Source: a bacterium (GTDB lineage: Bacteria > Vulcanimicrobiota > Xenobia > Xenobiales > JADMJV01). Taken from it: a stretch of 35,007 nt of DNA. Both the position numbers and the translations under genes were made by a program. The DNA is taken from positions 5,863-40,869 of the forward strand of contig JADMJV010000060.1 of NCBI GenBank assembly GCA_018780265.1. The letters run 5' to 3'. Under the pieces are notes generated by a model. It was not told the DNA's origin, searched no databases, and saw nothing but the letters and a program-made list of their open reading frames with translations. Below are positions 15,045-22,830 of this stretch, one piece after another (position 1 is the first letter of the stretch; each line of letters opens with the position of its first letter).

Positions 15045-16242
15045 CACTACCCACCTGGACCTCCTGCCCTCCCAGCGCACGACCCATGAGTCGCCGAAGG
15101 AAGAACCGATTCTAGCCATCAATCTGCTCACCGGAAGGCGATTGCGGGCCCCGCGGGAGGCCTTACTCCAACTATTGGAACGTCACCGCCTGGGGGCGTC
15201 CCTCCGAGGAGATCTGGCCGAGCGGGCCGTGCACGCGGACATCCTTCGCCCCGTGGAAGAAAGCCAGGCTCTCTTGTCGCCCTGCGACCTTCTCGCGGAG
15301 CTCGACCGTGTCCTGTCGCGCTATCTCGCCCAGCCCCGACACCTCTCTCCAGAATCGATCTTGGATAAATTGGACCGCTGCCGACAAGACTTTGCCCGAA
15401 GAGTGGCAGTACCGGGAATAGAAGATCGCCTCCTGCATCCCCAGCAACCCTTTCACAAAGTATATGACGAAGAAAGCCACTATCTCTGGCACGATCCTCA
15501 ACGTCTCATCGAGACGGTATTTGCTACGGTTTCATTGTTTGTGCAGCGGGAATGGACGGACGCCACGTATCCTTTTGACATCGAATTTCTGCGCCTGGCC
15601 ATCGGACGCCCCCGGGCACTCCTGGAATACGAACAGCAACCCTGTCTCCTGTCCACAACTCTGGAACGCTGTCGCCTGGCCCGCCGAGACGGGGGTACCG
15701 GTTACCTCGTGCTGGGGGACGACGACCTGATCAGCGTTGCTCTCACCTGCGGACCCAACTCCCAGGCCAGGCCCGACGACGTCGACGTTATTGAACTCGA
15801 TGAAAGATTACTCCAGTTTCTCGCCGGCCGGACTCTGGCAACTTTGCATAGCGGGGACCTCACCGCGGGCCTTCCGGCAAAATTTCATCACCGCTATACC
15901 ACGGTCTTCACGGACCCCATGTATCTGGCCGAAGGAATGCACGGTTTCATAGGCTGCTGCCGCCAGGGTCTGAGCTTTGATCGGGGGAGCCGAGTGTTTC
16001 TCTCCACCTGTCCAGAACAACTGCAACATCCAGCCCAATTCTGGCAATCCCTGGCCGCGCACGGACTGCAGGTTTCCCGTCAACACAAGGCGTTCAGCCG
16101 CTACCGTTTGCCCCAATCGCCTCGCCAGGCCACGTTGGAGGGCTTGACTCAGATCGGGCTGCCCGCGGCCGTCACCAGCACACTGCTCTCAGTCCCGTAC
16201 CTGTATGCGGATATGTTCGAATTAGAATCCGTCGTGGCTTGA
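15025..16242 (+). CDS. BpsA-like branched-chain polyamine synthase (aminopropyltransferase)
   Basis: A 405-residue protein resembling N4-bis(aminopropyl)spermidine synthase (BpsA family, formerly DUF43). The C-terminal Rossmann-type domain contains LVLGDDDLISVAL with the family's GDDD motif (Gly231, Asp232-234), then DVDVIELDERLLQFLA as the second strand, and FTDPMYLAEGMHGFI (Asp297) where the family usually has DPPY. It would transfer aminopropyl groups from decarboxylated S-adenosylmethionine to a polyamine. The N-terminal 150 residues, probably the winged-helix/linker region, are less typical. The ATG at 15025 has no clear ribosome-binding site. The last seven codons and the stop lie in a 56-bp repeat shared with 28097-28152, so the C-terminus may have been altered by recombination. 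Confidence 0.72.
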   Translation: MNGEFAITTHLDLLPSQRTTHESPKEEPILAINLLTGRRLRAPREALLQLLERHRLGASLRGDLAERAVHADILRPVEESQALLSPCDLLAELDRVLSRYLAQPRHLSPESILDKLDRCRQDFARRVAVPGIEDRLLHPQQPFHKVYDEESHYLWHDPQRLIETVFATVSLFVQREWTDATYPFDIEFLRLAIGRPRALLEYEQQPCLLSTTLERCRLARRDGGTGYLVLGDDDLISVALTCGPNSQARPDDVDVIELDERLLQFLAGRTLATLHSGDLTAGLPAKFHHRYTTVFTDPMYLAEGMHGFIGCCRQGLSFDRGSRVFLSTCPEQLQHPAQFWQSLAAHGLQVSRQHKAFSRYRLPQSPRQATLEGLTQIGLPAAVTSTLLSVPYLYADMFELESVVA

Positions 16243-16290
16243 GTCCTCCGGCTCAGTCGGGGAAACTGGAGCGCCTTCACCATTTGCTGC
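16218..16290. repeat. Left copy of direct repeat (remnant of the zinc-ribbon gene 3' end)
   Basis: Positions 16218-16273 are identical to 28097-28152 (56 bp), and 16274-16290 are identical to 28214-28230 (17 bp). Compared with the right copy, 61 bp (28153-28213) are missing between the two blocks. Read on the minus strand, it encodes the C-terminal end of the coiled-coil zinc-ribbon protein, here without its gene. On the plus strand the same bases supply the last seven codons and stop of the BpsA-like gene. Similarity ends at 16291, 11 bp before the stop codon of the next glycosyltransferase gene. Confidence 0.95.
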
Positions 16291-16301
16291 TATCTACAGG
16301 C

Positions 16302-17828
16302 TTACTGCGAAATAACGACCACATAGTTGCCGAAAGTACGTACCCGGTCGCCTGGTCTCTGGCTACCGAGAAATTCCTCTCGGTGCCAGATGTAACTGGT
16401 ATGCGGTGCACCGCTGGCAACGCCAAAAAAGTAGCGCCCAAAGGACACGGCGGGCAGCTCACCTCCCTGCCTGCGCCAGGTTACGGTACTCTGAAACAGG
16501 CGAGGGTCAGCTTGGGTATAGAAGAGGACGTAAATGTAGGGCATGTTGATCTGGTTGGTCAGGCAGATCGGTCCGGGAGCGTTAGATTCGGCGAACTGGA
16601 TGGCCTCACCCAATCCCTCGAAGAAGAGGGGGCCGATGCGGGCGGGAAAGTGTTTGAAGTAGGCCTGACAAAAGCGACCGAAGAACGCCAGGTAAAGGCA
16701 GAGAAAGCCGGCCAGCGTTACACGGCCCAGCGCCGGTGAAAAGCGACCGGTCCGAGTGATCAGCCAGTTGAGACCCACTGCCGTGCACAGAATGAGGGGA
16801 AGGAACAGGATATTCAGTCGGTTTATATTGGGAACGGGGAAACAGGGACAGAGGGCCAGGCCGGCCAGAATCCAGGCCAAAACCAGAAAGCACGGCGCGC
16901 TGGCTCGCCAGTTCCGCAAGAGAAGGGCTAAACCCAACAGGGTAAAGGGCCAGTGAACGGGGTAGGCGTAGCCGAAACCAGGAATTTGATTCCACAGGCG
17001 AGGGTCGCTCTGGGTCCAGAGAAACTGCAAACAACGAGACAAGTTCTGTCGTAGTTGCGGAACCGCTCCAGTGCTGTCAAAGATCGACGTAACCTCAACG
17101 AAGCGCGGCGGAGTGGAGAGGCGAGGCACCGTGAACAGCCCCAGGTTGAGCGAGGGCAGTTGGAACAGGTTGACGATCACGAACAGCGCGATAGGCAGAC
17201 CCAGCACTGCAAATACAGCCCAACTGCCCAGCAGCACGCGCCAGCCGAGCTTGCGCAGATTGGCAGTGGCCACGACCAGAAAAATGGGAACGATCAGGTA
17301 GGCCGGGCCGTAGGCGTAGAGCGAAAGAGAAAAGCAGGCGAAGGAGGCGGGCAGCAGGCGCGGCCGTTCCACGGCGCTCACCATCAGCCAGACGGCAATC
17401 AGAAAAATTCCGGGAAACAGGTTGGACTCCAGAGCCCAGCGAGACACCATGATGTGCCAGGGATTGACGGCCAGCAGGAAGGTGGCCCACAGGGAAGTCC
17501 GATCGTCGCTGACAGCCCGACTGAAACGGTGGAACGCCACCAGAGTAAAGAGCCCGAATGCCAGACTGAGACTGCGCACTCCCAGCGGGTTGAGGCCAAA
17601 CAGGGCGATGAACGGCATGGCCAGATAGGAGTACAGGGCGTTCTGGCCGCTGCCCCAGGCTACAAGGTGCACGGGATGGGAAAAACCATGGCGGTCGACA
17701 CCGTGGTTCCAGAGGGCCCAGGCATCATAACCGGCGGAGGCTTCGTCCTGGTTGAGACCCGGCGGAATGTCGGGAAAGCCATAACAGCGCACCACCGCCC
17801 CCAGCAACAGAAGGCACCAGAGTATCAC
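16302..17828 (-). CDS. GT39/PMT_2-type integral membrane glycosyltransferase
   Basis: A 508-residue polytopic protein of the ArnT/PMT (GT-C) type. The first external loop contains PPGLNQDEASAGYDAWAL, with acidic Asp28-Glu29 in the usual catalytic place, followed by GSGQNALYSYLAMPF and about ten hydrophobic segments. A C-terminal soluble part (about residues 390-508) follows. Such enzymes move sugars from polyprenyl-phosphate donors to lipids, glycans or proteins outside the membrane; donor and acceptor are unknown here. Translation starts at GTG 17828, 37 bp after the stop of the upstream peroxidase-propeller gene, suggesting an operon. Its stop codon lies 11 bp inside the left edge of the repeat-bounded island. 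Confidence 0.85.
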   Translation of the reverse strand: MILWCLLLLGAVVRCYGFPDIPPGLNQDEASAGYDAWALWNHGVDRHGFSHPVHLVAWGSGQNALYSYLAMPFIALFGLNPLGVRSLSLAFGLFTLVAFHRFSRAVSDDRTSLWATFLLAVNPWHIMVSRWALESNLFPGIFLIAVWLMVSAVERPRLLPASFACFSLSLYAYGPAYLIVPIFLVVATANLRKLGWRVLLGSWAVFAVLGLPIALFVIVNLFQLPSLNLGLFTVPRLSTPPRFVEVTSIFDSTGAVPQLRQNLSRCLQFLWTQSDPRLWNQIPGFGYAYPVHWPFTLLGLALLLRNWRASAPCFLVLAWILAGLALCPCFPVPNINRLNILFLPLILCTAVGLNWLITRTGRFSPALGRVTLAGFLCLYLAFFGRFCQAYFKHFPARIGPLFFEGLGEAIQFAESNAPGPICLTNQINMPYIYVLFYTQADPRLFQSTVTWRRQGGELPAVSFGRYFFGVASGAPHTSYIWHREEFLGSQRPGDRVRTFGNYVVVISQ

Positions 17829-17865
17829 GCTCGGATGGGAGCCACGTTCTTGTGTGGAAACACTA

Positions 17866-20800
17866 CTACTGGGGGATCAGCAACAGGCCTCCCGGGCCAT
17901 TCAGCTTGGGGCCCTGAATGACGCGGTCAGGAGCGACATTGCCACTGACCGTGGATGCCGAATTGAAAATGAAGGCGGCGTTGGCCGTGAAATCCAGCAC
18001 GTAGAGTTGGTCGCGGAAAACGTCCACGGCTACGTTGCGGGGGAAGACAAAGCCCGTGTTGCTGCCGCCCAGGATGGCCGCGGGTGTAACCGTGCCGGAC
18101 AACTTGTGGGGATCTTTGAAGATAAAGATCTGGTCGGAATTCTGGTCGGCCACATAGAGTCGATTGCGGGCCGAATCCAGGAACATGCCGGCCGGACTGA
18201 GGAGGCCTGGCGCGGTGAAGGATCGGCTCTGAGGGGCCGTCCCATTGATCGCGGAAGCCTGGTCAAAGACGGCGATTTGCCTCGGTCCGGGGCGACTGCA
18301 ATAGAGCCGGTCCCCCTTGGAGTCTAAGGTCAGTCCGAAAAGGTTCGGGGTGCCGGTGATCGTTCGGTCGGGAGGAGTGTCCCCCGTGCGCTGCCTGGCC
18401 TGGTGGAAGGCGTTCAGTGTGGAGCCGCCAATATTGACGTTGTAGAGAATGTCTCGGCCCCGGTCGTAGGCCACACCGGCAGGTGTGTTGAGTTGGGTGG
18501 ACGGACCTTTGATCGTATGGACCGGTGGCGTATTCCCTTGGGTGAACGGATTTACTTTGAGCAGGGACTGATCCCCCGAACTGGCCACGAACGCTTCGTT
18601 GGGATCGGATGTGCCCGTGATATGAAATGGCTGGTTCAGATTGGTGGCCGGTCCAGCGGTTTCGAAAGTGGGTAAAGGACTGCCCTGCAGCGCCTGCACC
18701 GACGTGAACACAAGGACGGATTGGGTGGAGGTGTTCGCCACCATCAGGGCCATGTTGGGCGTGGGAATGGGGGGCGTGCGGTCGTCGATCGCTTCCAAGA
18801 ACGCCGTCAGGCGACCCTTTGCGTCGCCGCTCAGAGGCGTCACTTGACCGTGGCCACTTTCCACCAATTGTGCCAGTGTCTTGAAGCGGCCATCGTGAAA
18901 GTAGGGGGCATGGGCGAACGCCCCCAGCAACGAGGGCACATTGAAACCTTGCGCTCCTTGGGCGGGTTGGCCGATTTGGGGGCCGCCGCCCCGCACTTCG
19001 ATGGGACTGTTGGGATCCAGGGAGCCCACATCATGCAAGACAGTCTGACCGTTGGCCCGGATAACCTGTCCGTCGAATATTGTCACTCCGGTGCCGGGGC
19101 TGGCTGGTAGAGCGTAGTTCACACGGCTGGTGGTCCATCCAGGCCCCGCGTGGCAGGCATTACACCCCTGATCGATATAGATGTCGCGGCCGCTTTGAAG
19201 CGGCGCGGAGTTAGGGTCTTCGCCCGACGTGGGCGATTGGATGGTGGTCACGTAGGCTTCGATGGCGTCCGCCCTGGAATCTCGGCCCCGATTGGCGCCG
19301 TGGTCGACCACTCCATCAGTGGGGCCAAAGGGACCGATCAAGCCGAAGCCTCCGGAAACATTCTCCGTGTTCTTTTCGAAGTCCTGAACGGAAGAGCGGA
19401 CCGCAGTCCAGTTCAGAATTCGCTGGGTGTGGCCCCCCGTACCGTTGGGAAAGAAAGTCCCGTCCAGGGGGGTGGACTGGCGTGGCCCGTTGGGAAAGAT
19501 CCAGGTGACACCGTCGGAAAGTCCGAAAGGATGACAGTTGAAGCACGCACCCCAGCCATTGTTACTCATGGTGAAACGCCCGCTCAACGGATCGTTGGGG
19601 TCGGTGGGACCGAGCCCGGCTGGACCCAGGCCCGTATTGAAGAGTTCTTTGCCCAACAACACATTGGCTTCGGGTGTCCCGGCTGCGGGTAGCGAGGCCG
19701 AGGGCAGCGTGTCAACCACAGTGTCCGTGTCCAGGTCTATGACCGACACGTTGCGGCTGATGAAGTTCTGAACATAGGCCCGACTGCCGTCAGGTGTGAT
19801 GGCGATGCCCATAGGATTTTTGCCCACCGGGATCCTGACGATGCTGCCGTCGCCTCGCGTGACGGGCTGCAGAGTGGTGGTGTTGACTTTGATCAGGTGG
19901 TCGGCGCTGGATGCCACCACATAGCCATTTCCCAGCGTCCCGCCGGGAACGAAACCCGTCAGTGTGGATACGAACACACGATTCAAAGGATCGGCCGCGT
20001 TGGCGGGCTCTTGCGCTATGGCGGCATTCAAATTGACCGTCTGGACAGCACTGGTTTTCAGATCCAGGCAAGTCAGCAGCCCCTGAACGTTGCTGTTGAA
20101 TTTGACGGGCGGCTCTGGCGAGGAGCCCAGGCTGGGGATGTAAGCCTTACCGCCGACGATGGTCACCGACTGGAGCAGATTCGGAAAGGTGGACACGGGG
20201 TCAGCCGGCCCTCCGCAGAAGGTATTGAGGGCGGAATTGGGATCGGCCGGCTGGCAAAGTTGGGTGCGATCGGAGGTGAAGCCAGAGTTGATCGGAGGCA
20301 ACTTGATCACGCCCTGGACCTGGTCGTTGGCGCCGGACCCCACATTGATCACGACCACCTGACCTTCTTTGCCCTGGTCGAAGCCTTCGCGTCCCCCCTG
20401 GGCCACTTGAGCATGAAAAAGTGTGACATACACCTTTGGTGGTTCGTCGGGGCTGATGGCAATGCCGTGAGGGTCGACCGGAAGACCGAACTGATTTCCG
20501 AGATCGAGTGTCTGGATCACAGTGCGGCTGGTCGTGTCGATTTTTGTCACCGTGCCGGACGATCCCCCGGTCACGTAGAGAAATTGACCGTCAGGGGTGA
20601 GTGCCCCGCCGCACGGATTGGGACCAACCTTGGGTATGGTGGTCACGCTGCGTTGCACTCCGTCGATGACCGAAACGGAGTGGCTGCCTTGATTGACCAC
20701 GTAGGCGGTCAGCCCCGTGCCGCTGATGGCAACGCTTTGAGGATTATCCCCCACGGGAATTTCCGCCAGCTTCTCGTTGGCGACCCCGCTCACATCGAAG

Positions 20801-21072
20801 ACCGAGACCGAGTCGTTGTCAGGATTGACGGACCACACCACCGTTTCGATGGGTATCGTGCCGGATAAAGTGCGGCTGGATATGGCTGGCTTGGGCCCAA
20901 CGGCGATGGGGGTCGAGCGGGTGGTGACGAATTCCCCTTGAAAGATGGGATTCTGCGAAGTCACAGAATCGGAGACCGTCAGGTTGCCCAAATCATCGGA
21001 GGTCCCGATGCCGCAGCCGATCAGGCTCAGGCTAAGCAGTAAGGTGGTAGTGGATGCAAGTCGACGATTCAA
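17866..21072 (-). CDS. Lipoprotein fusing YVTN beta-propeller, di-heme peroxidase (MauG/CcpA-like) and second propeller
   Basis: A 1068-residue predicted lipoprotein: signal segment LASTTTLLLSLSLIGC with Cys20 as lipidation site. Residues 75-460 form a YVTN-type beta-propeller (SVFDVSG..., VGDNPQSVAISGTG, TPDGQFLYVTGG, ITPDGSRAYVQNF). Residues 470-765 match the di-heme cytochrome c peroxidase/MauG family: heme sites CFNCH (Cys510-His514) and CNACH (Cys637-His641), plus the signature APYFHDGRFKTLAQL (from residue 722). Residues 775-1068 are another NHL/YncE-like propeller. It probably catalyses peroxide-dependent redox chemistry at the cell surface; the substrate is unknown. I chose TTG 21072 because it directly precedes the basic start of the signal peptide and has a GGGGGG tract upstream. 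The ORF stays open farther upstream but would cover the divergent gene. Confidence 0.83.
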   Translation of the reverse strand: MNRRLASTTTLLLSLSLIGCGIGTSDDLGNLTVSDSVTSQNPIFQGEFVTTRSTPIAVGPKPAISSRTLSGTIPIETVVWSVNPDNDSVSVFDVSGVANEKLAEIPVGDNPQSVAISGTGLTAYVVNQGSHSVSVIDGVQRSVTTIPKVGPNPCGGALTPDGQFLYVTGGSSGTVTKIDTTSRTVIQTLDLGNQFGLPVDPHGIAISPDEPPKVYVTLFHAQVAQGGREGFDQGKEGQVVVINVGSGANDQVQGVIKLPPINSGFTSDRTQLCQPADPNSALNTFCGGPADPVSTFPNLLQSVTIVGGKAYIPSLGSSPEPPVKFNSNVQGLLTCLDLKTSAVQTVNLNAAIAQEPANAADPLNRVFVSTLTGFVPGGTLGNGYVVASSADHLIKVNTTTLQPVTRGDGSIVRIPVGKNPMGIAITPDGSRAYVQNFISRNVSVIDLDTDTVVDTLPSASLPAAGTPEANVLLGKELFNTGLGPAGLGPTDPNDPLSGRFTMSNNGWGACFNCHPFGLSDGVTWIFPNGPRQSTPLDGTFFPNGTGGHTQRILNWTAVRSSVQDFEKNTENVSGGFGLIGPFGPTDGVVDHGANRGRDSRADAIEAYVTTIQSPTSGEDPNSAPLQSGRDIYIDQGCNACHAGPGWTTSRVNYALPASPGTGVTIFDGQVIRANGQTVLHDVGSLDPNSPIEVRGGGPQIGQPAQGAQGFNVPSLLGAFAHAPYFHDGRFKTLAQLVESGHGQVTPLSGDAKGRLTAFLEAIDDRTPPIPTPNMALMVANTSTQSVLVFTSVQALQGSPLPTFETAGPATNLNQPFHITGTSDPNEAFVASSGDQSLLKVNPFTQGNTPPVHTIKGPSTQLNTPAGVAYDRGRDILYNVNIGGSTLNAFHQARQRTGDTPPDRTITGTPNLFGLTLDSKGDRLYCSRPGPRQIAVFDQASAINGTAPQSRSFTAPGLLSPAGMFLDSARNRLYVADQNSDQIFIFKDPHKLSGTVTPAAILGGSNTGFVFPRNVAVDVFRDQLYVLDFTANAAFIFNSASTVSGNVAPDRVIQGPKLNGPGGLLLIPQ

Positions 21073-21210
21073 AGGCCCCCCTATGTTCTGACGGGCCGCC
21101 CTTCGCAATCTCGCGACCGAAATCCTTTGGCGCAGGGGAGCCCTTAGACCCGTCCAACGAGGAAAAATGAGGCCCGATTCGAGTCTGTTCGGCGCCGTGA
21201 CGCCGGGGCC

Positions 21211-22830
21211 ATGACAGGTGTGCGTTGGCCTGACCTTGGCATCCTTGCCTTCCTCCTGGTTTGCGCCCTTTTGCTGTGGGTGCGCCTGGGCTACTACGCT
21301 CTGTGGGATGACGAGGCCAATACCGCTATCTTTGCCCACAATGTCTCGCGATTCGGGGACACATTGGCGTGGGACGGCACCAATATCGTGGCCTTCCGAG
21401 ACGGGCTGGAACTGACAGGCCTCAAGAATCGCGTCTTTCCTCCAGCCCAATACTTTTTTGCGGCCCCGTCGCTGCTGGTCTTTGGACGAACAGCATTTGC
21501 GGCCCGTTTCCCGTTCACTCTGGCCGCACTGATGGGCTTTCTAGTGTGGGCGCACTGGCTGCGCAAGACGCGTCCGCACTGGACGGTCTTTGTGCTTACG
21601 GGCGCCGGAATACTGGGAAACGTTTCTCTGTTTCTCTATTCAAGGCAGGCCCGCTACTATGGATTGGGCTGGAGCCTTTGTCTGGCCATTGTCTATCTGT
21701 ACATCCACCGGCGCGAATCGCGCCGGAACCGAATTCTTCTTACCGTTCTTTCGGCCTTGCTGATTCCAGTCCACTATCTCACCTACGGCGCGACCATGGT
21801 TTGCCTGGCTTGCGATTATGCGATCTTCGAATTCCGCAGCCGCACGGAGAACTGGCGTCAACTGGCCACCTTTTTCGGGGTCCAGGCACTCGCCCTGGCA
21901 GTTGTGTTGGGAGTGTTCTGGCCTTTCGGCCGTCAGATGAGTGACGAAGTCTCCGTCAGCTTCTGGGCCGACCGGTGGAAGCTGTTTTTGTGGAATCTAC
22001 GAGACATCAATGCCTGCGAATTCTGCTGGACTCCGATGCTAGGCCTGGCAGTTTTGGTCTGGGCCATGGGGAAAGGCCGGGACCCCTGGCTCATTCGGGG
22101 CGTTTTGGCGTTGGTTCTCTTCGCTGCCATGGCCAGCCTCCTTTCCCCACAGCCGCTGGCGCGGGCCGTCGTGGCCGACATTCGCTACATGTCAACGGCT
22201 ATTCCGCTGGCCATTGCCCTCTCGGTGCGAACCCTCACCGGTTTGCCCCGGGCCCTGGGCTTGCTGTGCGGAGGGCTCATCTTTTTCACCTCCCTTCCGC
22301 ATCTATGGTTCCAGTGGGCTGTGGCCGGGCCCACCCCTGTTCCGCGTCGCTGCACCCTGCTCACATGGATTGCTGAGCTGGCCACTCCTCAGCGTTCTGC
22401 ATTTTCGGAAGCATCCGCATGGCTAAACACCAACGTGCCGGCTGGATCCACGATCCTGGTCCTTCCTGACAAAGCGATCCACCCTTTGATGTTTCACTCT
22501 CCCCAACTTCGTTACATGTGGCAGCTTAGCTCGGAACGCCGAGCCGACTACCCCATGTTGGAACCGTTTCATTTTCGTGGGACAGGAATTCCCGATGTGG
22601 TGGTAGCCTTCGGCAACGAGGTTGGGCGTGCGCGTCGTGGGGTTGGGCTGCTGGCGCTGCAGGGCCTCTCGTGGGAACCGGAGGTGCGACTTGACGTGCT
22701 GGGACCCGACGCAACCAGACCTGAATTATTCTGGCGTGTGTTTGTCACTCGGCCGGTCGATCTTTCCGTCAGCGAGGGCACGTCCATTTTCCGGCGCCGG
22801 CCAATTGTGCCGCAAACGGTATCCCAGTAG
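21211..22830 (+). CDS. GT39/PMT_2-type integral membrane glycosyltransferase
   Basis: A 539-residue GT-C-type protein. After the first span, YYALWDDEANTAIFAHNV carries the acidic catalytic residues (Asp33, Asp34, Glu35). LTGLKNRVFPPAQYFFAAPS and SLFLYSRQARYYGLGWSL are equivalent to family segments preceding membrane spans, of which there are about eleven. The last 150 residues are soluble and probably external. It is divergent from the peroxidase-propeller gene, with a 138-bp intergenic region, and its last 105 bp overlap the convergent YfhO-like gene on the other strand. Donor and acceptor are unknown. It shares the DE(A) loop with the 16302-17828 protein but is clearly a different family member. 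Confidence 0.83.
   Translation: MTGVRWPDLGILAFLLVCALLLWVRLGYYALWDDEANTAIFAHNVSRFGDTLAWDGTNIVAFRDGLELTGLKNRVFPPAQYFFAAPSLLVFGRTAFAARFPFTLAALMGFLVWAHWLRKTRPHWTVFVLTGAGILGNVSLFLYSRQARYYGLGWSLCLAIVYLYIHRRESRRNRILLTVLSALLIPVHYLTYGATMVCLACDYAIFEFRSRTENWRQLATFFGVQALALAVVLGVFWPFGRQMSDEVSVSFWADRWKLFLWNLRDINACEFCWTPMLGLAVLVWAMGKGRDPWLIRGVLALVLFAAMASLLSPQPLARAVVADIRYMSTAIPLAIALSVRTLTGLPRALGLLCGGLIFFTSLPHLWFQWAVAGPTPVPRRCTLLTWIAELATPQRSAFSEASAWLNTNVPAGSTILVLPDKAIHPLMFHSPQLRYMWQLSSERRADYPMLEPFHFRGTGIPDVVVAFGNEVGRARRGVGLLALQGLSWEPEVRLDVLGPDATRPELFWRVFVTRPVDLSVSEGTSIFRRRPIVPQTVSQ

Noticed and set aside
18403..20868. Several plus-strand open frames opposite the peroxidase-propeller gene
   Set aside because: They are shadows of a minus-strand gene with clear signal peptide, heme motifs and propeller repeats, and show no recognisable family.
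21073..21450. Extension of the peroxidase-propeller gene to 21450
   Set aside because: It would place 126 residues before a clear lipoprotein signal peptide and cover the 5' end of the divergent glycosyltransferase gene.
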